Of a stretch of 64,000 nt of DNA, positions 27,136 to 39,619 are shown piece after piece; the stretch's first letter is position 1; every line of letters starts with the position of its first letter. The translations under genes and the position numbers were made by a program. The DNA is from JBDWFY01 sp964291365. GTDB lineage: Bacteria; Pseudomonadota; Alphaproteobacteria; Rhizobiales; Stappiaceae. Location of the stretch: contig OZ220007.1 in the NCBI GenBank assembly GCA_964291365.2, positions 62,001 through 126,000 of the forward strand. The letters are read 5' to 3'. The notes beneath the pieces were generated by a model, which had not been told where the DNA came from, searched no databases, and saw nothing but the letters and a program-made list of their open reading frames with translations.

Positions 27136-28140
27136 AGAGCTCTAATTTTGTTGAAGTTGTTGAATCTGTTGTTGAAGATGTTGATTGTTGTAGGCAACAT
27201 TATGTGCTCTAAAGAGCTCTAGTTTTGTTTAAGCTGTTTAATCTGTTGTTGTTCAAGCTGTTGAATCTGTTGTTGTTAAAGCTGTTCATTGTTGTAGGCT
27301 ATTATGTGTTCTAGCTTTATTGAAATTGTTAAATCTGCTGTAGTTGAAGATGTTCATTGTTGTACGCTACAATATGTGCTCTAGGGAGATCTAGTATTGT
27401 TGAAACTATTGAATCTGTTGTTGAAGCTGTTGAATCTGTTGGTGTTAAAGCTGTTCATTGTTGTAGGCTATTATGTGCTCTAGTTTTATTGAAGCTGTCG
27501 AATCTGTTGTTGTTCAAGATGTTAATTGTTGAGGGCTACATTATGTGCTCTAGATAGCTCTAGTTTTGTTGAAGCTATCGAATCTGTTGTTGTTGAAGCT
27601 GTTGAATCTGTTTTTGTTGAAGCTGTTGATTGTTGTAAGCTATTATGTGCTCTAGAGAGCTCTAGTTTTGTTGAAGTTGTTGAATCTGTTGTTGAAGCTG
27701 TTGATTGTTGTAAGCTATTATGTGCTCTAGAGAGCTCTAGTTTTGTTGAAGCTGTTGGATATGTTGTTGTTGAAGCTGTTGAATCTGTTATTGATAAAGC
27801 TGTTGATTGTTGTAGGCTATTATGTACTCTAGTTTAATTGAAGCTGTTGAATCTGTTGTTGAAGCTGTTGATTGTTGTAAGCTATTATGTGCTCTAGAGA
27901 GCTCTAGTTTTGTTGAAGCTGTTGAATCTGTTGTTGTTGAAGCTGTTGAATCTGCTTTTGTTGAAGCAATTGATTGTTGTAAGCTATTATGTGCTCTAGA
28001 GAGCTCTAGTTTTGTTGAAGCTGTTGAATCTGTTGTTGAAGCTGTTGATTGTTGTAAGCTATTATGTGCTCTAGAGAGCTCTAGTTTTGTTGAAGCTGTT
28101 GAATCTGTTCTTGTTGAAGCTGTTGAATCTGTTGTTGGTT

Positions 28141-29420
28141 ATGATTGTTGAAGCTGTTGAATCTGTTGATCTGGTTAGTGTAGTTGAAGCTGCTGATTGT
28201 TAGTACAGTCTATCTTGTGTACAAGTAGGCTCGCCACAATAAATTAATAGATTCAATCACCATGTTGAAGCTGTTAAATCTGTTGTTGAAGCAGTTGATT
28301 GTTGAAGCTGTTGAATCTGTTGATCTTGTATAGTTGAAGCTGTTGATTGTTAGTACAGTCTATTGTGTGCAAGAGTAGGCTCGTCCTAATAAATCAATAG
28401 CTTCCATTACCATGTTGAAGCTGTTGTCTGTTGAAGCTGTGAAATCTGTTGTTGAAGATGTTGATTGTTGAAGCTGTTGAATCTGAAGTTGTTGAATCTG
28501 TTATTTAACCTGTTGATTACCATGTTGAAGTTGTTGATTGTAGTTGATGTTGGTGAATTTGTTGTTGAAGCTGTTGATTGTTAAAGCTGTTGAATCCAAA
28601 GTTGTTGAATCCGTTGTTGAAGCTGTTAAATCTGTTATTTAATTGGTTGATCACTGTGGAAGTTGTTGATTGTTGATGTTGTTGAATCTGTTGTTGAAGC
28701 TGTTGATTGTTGGTTATGATTGTTGAGGCTGTTGAATCTGTTGACCTTGTTAGTATAGTTGAAGCTGTTGATTGTTAGTACAGTCTATCTTGTGTAAGAG
28801 TAGGCTCGCTCTGATAAATCAATAGCTTCAATCACCCTGTTAAAGCTGTTGATTGTTGAAGCTGTTGAATCTGTTGTTGAATCTGTTGTTTTTTAATATG
28901 TTGTCGATGTTTAATATGTTGTTGTTGAAGCAGTTAATTGTTGTTTATGATGTTGAATTTGTTGTTGAATCTGTAGTTGAAGCAGTTAATTGTTGACTAT
29001 GATTGTTGAAGCAGTTGTTGAATCTGTTGATCTTAATAGTATAGTTGAAGCTGTTAATTGTTGGTTACGATAGTTGAAGCTGTTAAATCTGTTGATCACC
29101 ATGTTAAAGTTGTTAATTGTTTATGTTGTTGAAATTGTTGCTATTGATTGTTGTTGAAACTGTTGTTGAAGCTGTTGATTGTGGAAGTTGTTGAATTTGA
29201 TGTTCAATCTGTTGTTGAAGCTGTTCATTGTTGAAGCTGTTGAATCTGTTGTTTAATCTGTTGATTGTAGCTGTTGAATCTGAAGTTGTTGAATCTGTTG
29301 ATGAAGCTGTTGATTGTTGAAGCTGTTAGTAGTTGAATCTGTTGAAGCTGTTGATGTTGTTGAATCTGTTGTTGAAGGTGTTCATTGTTAGTTATGATTG
29401 CTGAAGTTGTTGAATCTGTT
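28141..29420 (+). repeat. Array zone 3: nine-mer-rich stretch with three M-blocks
   Basis: The CTCTAGAGAGC core is missing here. The sequence is almost pure GTTGAAGCT / GTTGAATCT / GTTGATTGT with M-block variants at 28165-28264, 28319-28414 and 28740-28839. These read CTCGCCACAATAAATT, CTCGTCCTAATAAATC and CTCGCTCTGATAAATC. They are more diverged than the zone 1 copies, and their GTAAGT is replaced by GTACAAG, GCAAGAG or GTAAGAG. Confidence 0.85.
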
Positions 29421-32400
29421 GTTAAAGTTGTTGATTGTTGTAGGCTACATTATGTGCTCTAGAGAGCTATAGCTTTGTTGAACCAGTTGAATCGGTTGTT
29501 GAAACTGTTGATTGTTGTAGGCTCTTATGTGCTCTAGAGACTTCTAGATTTGTTGAAGCTGTTGAATCTATTGTTGAAGCTGATGAGTATTGTAGACTAT
29601 TATGTGCTCTAGAGAGCTCTAGTTTTGTTGAAGCTGTTAATTGTTGTAGGCTATTATGTGCTCTAGAGAGCTCTAGTTTTGTTGAAGCAGTTGAATCTGC
29701 TGTTGAAGCTGTTGAATCTGTTGTTAAAGCTGTTGATTGTTGTAGGTTATATTGTGTTCTTAAGAGCTCTAGTTTTGTTGAAGCTGTTGAATCTATTGTT
29801 ATTGAAGCTGTTGAGTCTGTTGTTAAAGCTGTTGATTGTTGTAGGTTATTGTGTGCTCTAGGGAACTCTAGTTTTGTTGAAGCTGTTGAATCTGTTGTTG
29901 AAGCTGATGAGTATTGTAGGCTATTATGTGCTCTAGAGAGCTCTAGTTTTGTTGGAGCAGTTGAATCTGCTGTTGAATCTGTTGTTAAAGCTGTTGATTG
30001 TTGTAGGCTATTTTGTGCTCTAGAGAGCTCAAGTTTTGTTGAAGCTGTTGAATCTGTTGTTATTGATGCTGTTGAGTCTGTTGTTAAAGCTGTTGATTGT
30101 TGTAGGATATTTTGTGTTCTAGAGAGCTCTAGTTTTGTTGAAGCTGTTGAATCTGTTGTTATTGAAGCTGTTGAGTCTGTTGTTAAAGCTGTTGATTGTT
30201 GTAGGCTATTATGTGCTCTAGGGAGCTCTAGTTTCGTTGAAGCTGTTGAATCTGTTGTTGAAGCTGTTGATTGTTGTAGGCTACTTTGTGCTCTAGAGAG
30301 CTCTAGTTTTGTTGAAGCTGTTGAATCTGTTGTTGAAGCTGTTGATTGTTGTAGGCTACTTTGTGCTCTAGAGAGCTCTAGTTTCGTTGAAGCTGTTGAA
30401 TCTGTTGTTGAAGCTGTTGATTGTTGTAGGCTATTATGTGCTCTAGGGCGCTCTAGTTTATTTGAAGCTGTTGAATCTGTTGTTGAAGCTATTGATTGTT
30501 GTAGGCTACTTTGTGCTCTAGAGAGCTCTAGTTTCGTTGAAGCTGTTGAATCTGTTGTTGAAGCTGTTGACTGTTGTAGGCTATTATGCGCTATAGAGAA
30601 CTCTAGTTTTGTTGAAGCTGTTGAATCTGTTGTAGAAGCTGTTGATTGTTCTAAGCTATTATGTGCTCTAGAGAGCTCTAGTTTTGTTGAAGCTGTTGAA
30701 TCTGTTGTTGAAGCTGTTGATTGCTGTAGCCTATGATGTGCTCTAGAGAACTCTAGTTTTGTTGAAGCTGTTGAATCTGTTGTTAAAGCTGTTGATTGTT
30801 GTAGGCTACATTATGTGCTCTATAGAGCTCTAGTTTTGTTGAAGCTGTTGATTCTGTTGTTGAAGCTGTTGATTGTTGTAGGCTATTATGAGCTATAGAA
30901 AGCTCTAGTTTTGTTGAAGCTGTTGAATCTGTTATTGTTTAAGCTGTTGATGGTTGTAGGCTATTATGTGCTCTAGAGAGCTCTAGTTTTGTTGAATATG
31001 TTGAATAGATTTGTTGAATATGTTGATGGTGAAGCTGTTGAATCTGTGGTTGTTAAAGCTGTTGATTGTTGTAGGCTATTATGTGCTCTAGTTCTATTGA
31101 AGCTGTTGAATCTGTTGTTGTTGAAAATGTTGATTGTTGTAGACTATATTATGTGCTCTAAAGAGCTCTAGTTTTGTTAAGGCAGTTGAATCTGTTGTTG
31201 AAGCTGTTGATTGTTGTAGGCTATTATGTGCTCTAGAGAGCTCTAGATTTATTGAAGCTGTTGAATCTGTTGTTAAACCTGTTGGTTGTTGTAGGCTACA
31301 ATATGTGTGCTAGAGAGGTCTAGTTATTTTGGAGCAGTTGAATCTGTTGTTAAAGCTGTTGATTGTTATGTGTTCTAGCTGTTGAATCTGTTGTTGTTAA
31401 AGCTGGTGATTGTTGTGGGCTATTATGTGCTCTAGTTTTATTGAAGCTGTTGAATCTGTTGTTGAAGATGTTGATCGTTGTAAGCTACATTATGTGCTCT
31501 AGAAAGATCTAGTTCTGTCGAAGCTGTTCAATCTGTTGTTGTTGATTTGTTGTTAAAGCTGTTGATTGTTGTAGGCTATTATGTTATCTAGTTTTATTGA
31601 AGCTGTTGAATCTGTTGTTGAAGATGTTGATTGTTGTAGGCTACATTATGTGTTCTAGAGAGCTCAAGTTTTGTCGAAGTTGTTGAATCTGTTGTTGAAG
31701 CTGTTGATTGTTGTAGGCTATTATGTGCTCTAGAGAGCTCTAGTTTTGTCGAAGCTGTTGAATCTTGTTGTTGAAGTTGTTAATTGTTATAGGCTATTAT
31801 GTGTTCTAGAGAGCTCTACTTTTGTTGAAGTTGTTGAATCTGTTGTTCAAGATGTTGATTGTTGTAGGCTGTTATGTGTTTTAGAGAGCTCTAGTTTTGT
31901 TGAAACTGTTGAATCTGTTGTTGAAGCTGTTGATTGTTGTAGGCTATTATGCGCTCTAGAGAACTCTAGTTTTGTTGAAACTTTTGAAACTGTTGTTGAA
32001 GATGTTGATTGTTGTAGGCTACATTAAGTGCTCTAGAGAGCTCTAGTTCTGTCGAAGCTGTTGAATCTGTTGTTGAAGCTGTTGATGGTTGTAGGCTACA
32101 TTATGTGCTCTAGAGAGCTCTAGTTTTGTTGAAGCTGTTGAAACTGTTGTTGTTAAAGCTGCTGATTGTTGTAGGCTATTATGTACTCTAGAGAGCTATA
32201 GCTTTGTTGAAATTGTTGAATCTGTTGTTGAAGATGTTGATTGTTGTATGCTACATTATGTGCTCTAGAGAGCTATAGTTTTGTTGAAGCAGTTGAATCT
32301 GTTGTTGAAGATGTTGAATCTGTTGTTAAAGCTGTTGATTGTTGTAGGCTATTATGTGCTCTAGTTTTATTGAAGCTGTTGAATCTGTTGTGGTTGAAGA

Positions 32401-35400
32401 TGTTGATTGTTATAGGCTATATTATGTGCTCTAGAGAGATCTAGTTTTGTCGAGAATGTTGAATCTGTTGTTGTTGAAGCTGTTGAATCTGTTGTTAAAG
32501 CTGTTGATTGTTGTTGGCTACTTTGTGCTCTAGTTTTGTTGAAGATGTTGAACCTGTTGTTGAAGATGTTGATTGTTGTAGGCTATTATGTGTTCTTGAG
32601 AGCTCTAGTTTTCTCGAAGCTATTGAATCTGTTGTTGATACTGTTGATTGTTGTATGCTATTATGTGTTCTAGAGAGCTCAGTTCTGTTGAAGCTGTTGA
32701 ATCTGTTGTTGAAGCTGTTGATTGTTGTAGGCTACATTATATGCTCTAGGGAGCTCTAGCTTCGTTGAAGCTGTTGAATATGTTGTTTAAGTTGTTGATT
32801 GTCGTAGGCTATTATTTATTCTAGAGAGCTCTAGTTTTGTTGAAATTGTTGAATCTGTTGTTGAAGATGTTGATTGTTGTAGGCTATTATGTGCTCTAGA
32901 GAGCTCTAGTTTTGTTGTAGCTGTTGAATCTGATGTTGTTGAAGCTCTTGAATCTGTTGTTAAAACTGTTGATTGTTAATAGGCTATTATTTGCTCTAGA
33001 GAGCTCTAGTTTTGTTGAAGCTGTTGAATCTGTTGTTGAAGCTGTTGATTGTTGTAGCCTATATTATGTGCTCTAAAGAGCTCTAATTTTGTTGAAGCTG
33101 TTGAATCCGTTGTTGAAGATGTTGATTGTTGTAGGCATCATGTGCTCTAAAGAGCTCTAGTTTGGTTTAAGCTGTTGAATTTGTTCTTGTTCCAGCTGTT
33201 GAATCTGTTCTTGTTAAAGCTGTTCATTGTTGTACGCTATTATGTGTTCTAGCTTTATTGAAGTTGTTAAATCTCTTGTAGTTGAAGATGTTAATTGTTG
33301 TAGGCTACAATAAGTGCTCTAGAGAGATCTAATATTGTCAAGACTATTGCATCTGTTGTTGAAGCTGTTTAATCTGTTGGTGTTAAAGCTGTTCATTGTA
33401 GGCTATTATGTGCTTTATTTTTATTGAAGCTGTTGAATTTGTTATTGTTCATGATGTTGATTGTTGTAGGCTACATTATATGCTCTAGATAGCTCTAGTT
33501 TTGTTGAAGATGTTGAAGCTGTTGAATCTGTTTTTGTTGAAGCTGTTGATTGTTGTAGGCCATTATGTGCCCTAGTTTAATCAAAGCTGTTGAATCTGTT
33601 GTTGTTGAAGATGTTGATTGTTGTAGGCTACATTATGTGCTCTAGAGAGCTCTAGTTTTGTCAAAGATGTTGAATCTGTTGTTGAAGCGGTTGATTGTTG
33701 TAGGCTATCATATGCTACAGAGAGCTCTAGTTTTGTTTAAGCTGTTGAATCTGTTGTTGTTAAAGCTATTGAACTAAAGTTGTTAAAGCTGGTGATTGTT
33801 GTGGGCTAATATGTGCTCTAGATTTATTGAAGTTGTTAAATCTCTTGTAGTTGAAGATGTTAATTGTTGTAGGCTACAATAAGTGCTCTAGAGAGATCTA
33901 ATATTGTCAAGACTATTGCATCTGTTGTTGAAGCTGTTTAATCTGTTGGTGTTAAAGCTGTTCATTGTAGGCTATTATGTGCTTTATTTTTATTGAAGCT
34001 GTTGAATTTGTTATTGTTCATGATGTTGATTGTTGTAGGCTACATTATATGCTCTAGATAGCTCTAGTTTTGTTGAAGATGTTGAAGCTGTTGAATCTGT
34101 TTTTGTTGAAGCTGTTGATTGTTGTAGGCCATTATGTGCCCTAGAAGCTCGAAGCTGTTGAATCTGTTGTTGTTGTTGAATCTGTTGTTGTTAAAGCTGT
34201 TGATTGTTGTGGGCTAATATGTGCTCTAGATTTATTGAAGCTGTTGAATCTGTTGTTGAAGATGTTGATTGTTGTAGGCTACATTATGTGTTCCAGAGAG
34301 CTCAAGTTTTGTCGAATTTGTTGAATCTATTGTTGTTGAAGCTGTTGATTGTAGTAGGCTATTGTGTGCTCTAGTGAGTTCTAGTTTTGATGAAACTGTT
34401 GAATCTGTTGTAGTTGAAGATGTTGATTGTTGTAGGCTACATTATGTGCTCTAGAGAGCTCTAATTTTGTTGAAGCAGCAGAATCTCCCGTTTAAGCTGT
34501 TGGTTGTTGTAGGCTAAATTATGTGCTCTAGAGAGCTCTAGTTACGTTGGAGCAGTTGAATCTGTTGTTAAAGCTGTTGATTGTTGTAGGCTATTATGTG
34601 TCCTAGAGAGCTCTAGTTTTGTTGAAGCAGTTGAATATGTTGATGGTGAAGCTGTTAAATCTTGTTGTTAAAGCTGTCAATTGTTGTAGGCTATTATGTG
34701 CTCTAGTTTTATTGAGGGCTGTTGAATCTGTTGTTGAAGCTGTTGATTGTTGTAGGCTACATTACGTGCTCTAGAGAGCTCTAGTTATGTTGGAGCAGTT
34801 GAATCGGTTGTTGTTGAAGCTGTTGAATCTGTTTTTGTTGAAGCTGTTGATTGTTGTAGGCTATTATATGCCCTAGTTTAATTGAAGCTGTTGAATCTGT
34901 TGTTGTTGAAGATGTTGATTGTTGTAGGCTACATTATGTGCTCTAGAGAGCTCTAGTTTTGTCAAAGATGTTGAACCTGTTGTTGAAGCTGTTGATTGTT
35001 GTAGGCTATTATATGCTATAGAGAGCTCTAGTTTTGTTTAAGCTGTTGTTGAAGCTGTTGATTGTTGTAGGCTATTATGTGCAATAATTGTTGAAGCTGT
35101 TGAATCTGTTATTGAAGCTGTTGATTGTTGTTGGCTAGATTATGTGCTCTAGAGAGCTCTAGTTATGTTGAAAATGTTGAACTGTTGTTGAAGCTGTTGA
35201 TTGTTGTAGGCCATTATGTCCTCAGGAGAACTATAGTTTTGTTGAATCTGTTGTTGAAGCTGTTGATTGTTGTAGGCTATTATGTGCTCTAGTTTTATTG
35301 AAGCTGTTGTTGAAGCTGTTGATTATTGTAGGCTATTATGTGCAATAGAGAGCTCTAGTTTTGTTGAAGTTGTCGAATCTGTTGTTGTTGCAGATGTTGA

Positions 35401-35750
35401 TTGTTGTAGGCTACATTGTGTGCTCTAGAGAGCTCTAGTTTAGTTTAAGCTGTTCAATCTGTTGTTGCTGAAGGTGTCAAATGTTGTAAGGTATTATGTG
35501 CTCTAGAGAGCTCTAGTTTTGTTGAAATTGTTGAATCTGTTGTTGTTGACGATGTTGATTGTTGTAAGGTACATTATGTGCTCTAGAGAGCTCTAGCTTT
35601 GTTAAAGCTGTTGATTGTTGTAGGCTATTATGTGCTCTAGAAAGCTCTAGTTTTGTTGAAGCAGTTGAATCAGCTGTTGATTGTTGTAGGCTACTATGTG
35701 CTCTAGAGAGCTCTAGTTTTGTTGAAGCAGTTGAATCTGTTGTTGAAGTT
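29420..35750 (+). repeat. Array zone 4: core-bearing units
   Basis: Ordinary units with the CTCTAGAGAGCTCTAG core return. They include the cleanest run of intact 75-bp units in the window (about 30.2-30.7 kb). A ~320-bp block at about 33.25-33.57 kb is repeated almost exactly at about 33.82-34.14 kb (offset 569 bp). The segment at about 29.62-30.2 kb reappears at about 37.34-37.9 kb. Confidence 0.85.
29849..30736 (+). other. 295-codon open frame over clean 25-codon units
   Basis: Starting from a GTG codon, the frame runs through about ten repeats of VEAVDCCRLLCALESSSF plus VEAVESV, with inserts such as VIEAVESVVKAVD. Unit lengths of 75, 87 and 99 nt all preserve frame. It stops at TGA after a CCTATGATG change. 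Cysteine pairs recur every 25 residues, and the helix-prone VEAVESVVEAVD segments would suit a repeat protein. There is no ATG, promoter or domain to prove translation, and the opposite strand is also open in places. Confidence 0.25.
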
Positions 35751-36310
35751 GTTGATTGTCGTTAATGTTGGTGAATTTGTTGTTGAAGCTGTTGATTGTT
35801 GAGGCTGTTGAATCTGTTGACCTTGTTAGTATAGTTGAAGCTGTTGATTGTTAGTACAGTCTAAGAGTGGCTCACCCCAATGAATCAATAGCTTCAATCA
35901 CCGTGTTGAAGCTGTTGATTGTTATTGGTGCTTTTGATGTTAAATCTGTTGTTGAAGCTGTTTACTGTTGATGATGTTGAATTTGGTGTTGAATCAGTTG
36001 TTGAAGCTGATTATTATTGCTGAAGCAGTTGTTCAATCTGTTGAACTTGTTAGTATAGTTGAAGCTGTTGATTGATGGTTATGATAGTTGAAGCTGTCGA
36101 ATCTGTTGCTCACCATGTTGAACCTGTTAATTGTTGTTGATGTTGAATCTGTTGCTTATGCTTGTAGAATCGGTTCTTGAAGCTGTTGATTGTTGAAGTT
36201 GTTGAATCTAAAGTTGTTGGATCTGTTGTTGAAGCTGTTGATAGCTGAAGCTGTTAAATCTGCTGTTTAATCTGTTGATCATCATGTTGAAGCTGTTGAT
36301 ATTTATAGGC
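35750..36310 (+). repeat. Array zone 5: nine-mer stretch with one M-block, copied at 41.2 kb
   Basis: A core-free nine-mer zone holds an M-block at 35816-35905, shortened by about 10 bp (CTAAGAGTGGCTCACCCC). Its whole context, including GGTGCTTTTGATGTTAAATC, recurs at about 41.22-41.88 kb, so this zone and part of zone 7 are copies of each other. Confidence 0.85.
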
Positions 36311-38055
36311 TATCATGTGCTCCAGTTTTGTTGAAGGTGTTGATTGTTGTAGACTATTATGTGCTCTAGAGAGCTCTAGTTTTGTTAAAGCTGTTGTTGT
36401 TAAAGCTGTTGAATCTGTTGTTGTTAAAGCTGTTGATTGTTGTAGGCTATTATGTGGTCTAGTTTATTGAAGCTGTTGAATCTGCTGTTGTTGAAGATGT
36501 TGATTATTGCAGGCTACATTATGTGCTCTAGAGAGCTCTTGTTTAGTCGAAGCTGTTGAATCTGTTCTTGTTGAAGCTGTTGAATCTGTTGTTGCTGAAG
36601 CTGTTGTTAAAGCTGTTGATTTTTGTAGGCTATTATGTGCTCTAGTTTTATTGAAGCTGTTGATTGTTGTAGGCTATTATGTGCTCTAGTTTTATTGATG
36701 TTATTGAATCTGTTGTTGAAAATGTTGATTGTTGTAGGCTACATTATGTGCTCTAGAAAGCTCTAGTTTTGTTGAAGCTTTTGAATCTGTTCTTGTTGAA
36801 GATGTTGATTGTTGTAGGCTACATTATGTGCTCTAGAGAGCTCTAGTTTTGTTGAAGCTGTTGAGTCCGTTGTTGTCGAAGCTGTTGATTCTTGTAGGCT
36901 ATTATGTGTACTGAAAAGGTCTAGTTTTATTGAAGCTTATGAATCTGTTGTTGCTGAAGATGTTGTTTGTTGTAGGCTACATTATGTGCTCTAGAGATCT
37001 CTAGTTTTGTTAAAGCTGTTGAATCTCTTGTTGAAGCTGTTGATTGTTGTAGGCTATTATGTGCTCTTGAGAGCTCTAGTTTTGTTGAAGCTGTTGAATC
37101 TGCTGCTGTTGGAGCTGTTGATTGTTGTAGGCTATTATGTGCTCCAGTTTTGTTGAAGCTGCTGAATCTGTTGTTGAAGATATTGATTGTTGTAGGCTAC
37201 ATTACATGCTCTAGACTAGAGAGCTCTAGTTTTGATGAAGCTGTAGATTGTCGTAGGCTACATGATGTGCTCTAGAGAGCTCTAGTTTTGTCGAAGCTGT
37301 TGATTGTTGAAGGCTATTATGTGCTCTAGAGAGTTCTAGTTTTGTTGAAGCTGTTAATTGCTGTAGGCTATTATGTGCTCTAGAGAGCTCTAGTTTTGTT
37401 GAAGCAGTTGAATCTGCTGTTGAAGCTGTTGAATCTGTTGTTAAAGCTGTTGATTGTTGTAGGTTATATTGTGTTCTTAAGAGCTCTAGTTTTGTTGAAG
37501 CTGTTGAATCTGTTGTTATTGAAGCTGTTGAGTCTGTTGTTAAAGTTGTTGATTGTTGTAGGTTATTGTGTGCTCTAGGGAGCTCTAGTTTTGTTGAAGC
37601 TGTTGAATCTGTTGTTGAAGCTGATGAGTATTGTAGGCTATTATGTGCTCTAGAGAGCTCTAGTTTTGTTGAAGCAGTTGAATCTGCTGTTGAATCTGTT
37701 GTTAAAGCTGTTGATTGTTGTAGGCTATTTTTTGCTCTAGAGAGCTCTAGTTTGGTTGAAGCTGTTGAATCTGTTGTTATTGAAGCTGTTGAGTCTGTTA
37801 AAGTTGTTGATTGTTGTAGGCTATTTTGTGTTCTAGAGAGCTCTAGTTTTGTTGAAGCTGTTGAATCTGTTGTTATTGAAGCTGTTGAGTCTGCTGTTAA
37901 ACCTGTTGATTGTTGTAGGCTATTATGTGCTCTAGGGAGCTCTAGTATTGTTGAAGCTGTTGAATCTGTTGTTGAAGCTGTTGATTGTTGTAGACTACTT
38001 TGTGCTCTAGAGAGCTCTAGTTTCGTTGAATCTGTTGTTATTGAAGCTGTTGAAT

Positions 38056-39327
38056 CTATTGTTGAAGCTGTTGATTGTTGTAGGCTATAGAGAACTCTAG
38101 TTTTGTTGAAGCTGTTGAATCTGTTGTTATTGAAGCTGTTGAGTCTGTTGTTAAAGCTGTTGATTGTTGTAGGTTATTGTGTGCTCTAGGGAGCTCTAGT
38201 TTTGTTGAAGCTGTTGAATCTGCCGTTGAATCTGTTGTTAAAGCTGTTGATTGTTGTAGGCTATTTTGTGCTCTAGAGAGCTCTAGTTTTGTTGAAGCTG
38301 TTGAATCAGTTGTTATTGAAGCTGTTGAGTCTGTTGTTAAAGCTGTTGATTGTTGTAGGCTATTTTGTGTTCTAGAGAGCTCTAGTTTTGTTGAAGCTGT
38401 TGAATCTGTTGTTATTGAAGCTGTTGAGTCTGTTGTTAAAGCTGTTGATTGTTGTAGGCTATTGTGTGCTCTAGGGAGCTCTAGTTTTGTTGATGCTGTT
38501 GAATCTGCCGTTGAATCTGTTGTTAAAGCTGTTGATTGTTGTAGGCTATTTTGTGCTCTAGAGAGCTCTAGTTTTGTTGAAGCTGTTGAATCAGTTGTTA
38601 TTGAAGCTGTTGAGTCTGTTGTTAAAGCTGTTGATTGTTGTAGGCTATTTTGTGTTCTAGAGAGCTCTAGTTTTGTTGAAGCTGTTGAATCTGTTGTTAT
38701 TGAAGCTGTTGAGTCTGTTGTTAAAGCTGTTGATTGTTGTAGGCTATTGTGTGCTCTAGAGAGCTCTAGTTTTGTTGAAGCTGTTGAATCTGTTGTTGAA
38801 GCTGTTGATTGTTGTAGGCTACTTTGTGCTCTAGAGAGCTCTAGTTTCGTTGAAGCGGTTGAATCTGTTGTTATTGAAGCTGTTGAATCTGTTGTTGAAG
38901 CTGTTAATTGTTGTAGGCTATTATATGCTATAGAGAACTCTAGTTTTGTTGAAGCTGTTGAATCTTTTGTGGAAGCTGTTGATTGTTCTAAGCTATTATG
39001 TGCTCTAGAGAGCTCTAGTTTTGTTGAAGCTGTTGAATCTGTTGTTGAAGCTGTTGATTGCTGTACGCTATTATGTGCTCTAGAGAACTCTTGTTTTGTT
39101 GAAGCTGTTGAATCTGTTATTGAAGCTGTTGATTGTTGTAGGCTATTATGAGCTATAGAAAGCTCTAGTTTTGTTGAAGCTGTTGAATATGCAGTTGAAG
39201 CTGTCGATTGTTGTCGGAAATTATGTGCATTAGAGAACTCAAGTTTTGTTGAAGCTGTTGAATCTGCAGTTGAAGCTGTCGATTGTTGTCGGAAATTATG
39301 TGCACTAGAGAACTCTAGTTTTGTCAA
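38056..39327 (-). other. 423-codon antisense open frame, Ser/Thr-rich 25-residue repeats
   Basis: On the minus strand the same units read TKLELSRAHNSLQQ followed by STASTTDSTAS. This makes a highly regular Ser/Thr/Ala/Gln-rich repeat, broken by the insert ITTDSTAS. It is the longest open frame in the window and starts at an ATG. Low-complexity Ser/Thr repeats resemble mucin-like or structural proteins in composition only. The AAC/CAA-rich strand has few possible stop codons, so long frames are expected by chance here. Confidence 0.25.
38177..39151 (+). other. 324-codon open frame in the array, longest on the plus strand
   Basis: From a GTG codon the frame reads CALGSSSFVEAVESAVES, VVKAVDCCRLF, CALESSSFVEAVESVV, IEAVESVVKAVDCCRLF and so on, until TGA after CCRLL. 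All unit length changes are multiples of three. It overlaps an even longer antisense frame. Coding is possible but unsupported by start, domain or splice evidence. Confidence 0.22.
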
Positions 39328-39619
39328 AGTTGTTGAAGCTGTTGATTGTTGTAGGCTATTATATGCTATAGAGACGTCTAGTTTTGTTTGAGCTGTTGAA
39401 TCTGTTGTTGAAGCTGTTGATTGTTGTAGGCTATTATGTGTAATAGAGAGCTTTAGTTTTGTTGAAGCTGTTGAATCTGTTGTTGAAGCTGTTGATTGTT
39501 GTAGGCTATTATGAGCTCTAGAGACCTCTAGTTTTGTTGAAGCAGTTGAATCTGTTGTTGAAGCTGTTGATTGTTGTAGGCTATTATGAGCTCTAGAGAG
39601 CTCTAGTTTTGTTGAAGCT

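Larger units (their letters stand above)
16987..28140 (+). repeat. Array zone 2: mostly frame-preserving units without M-blocks
   Basis: This 11-kb zone has no M-block. Units with TGTAAGC or TGTAGGCTATTATGTGC alternate with shortened units lacking the CTCTAGAGAGC core (GTGCTCTAGTTTTATTGAAG). Variation is mainly whole-triplet, which leaves plus-strand frames of about 80-200 codons. A pair of blocks near 26.07 and 26.70 kb repeats with a 630-bp offset, including the rare CCGTTTTTTGTTG variant. Confidence 0.85.
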
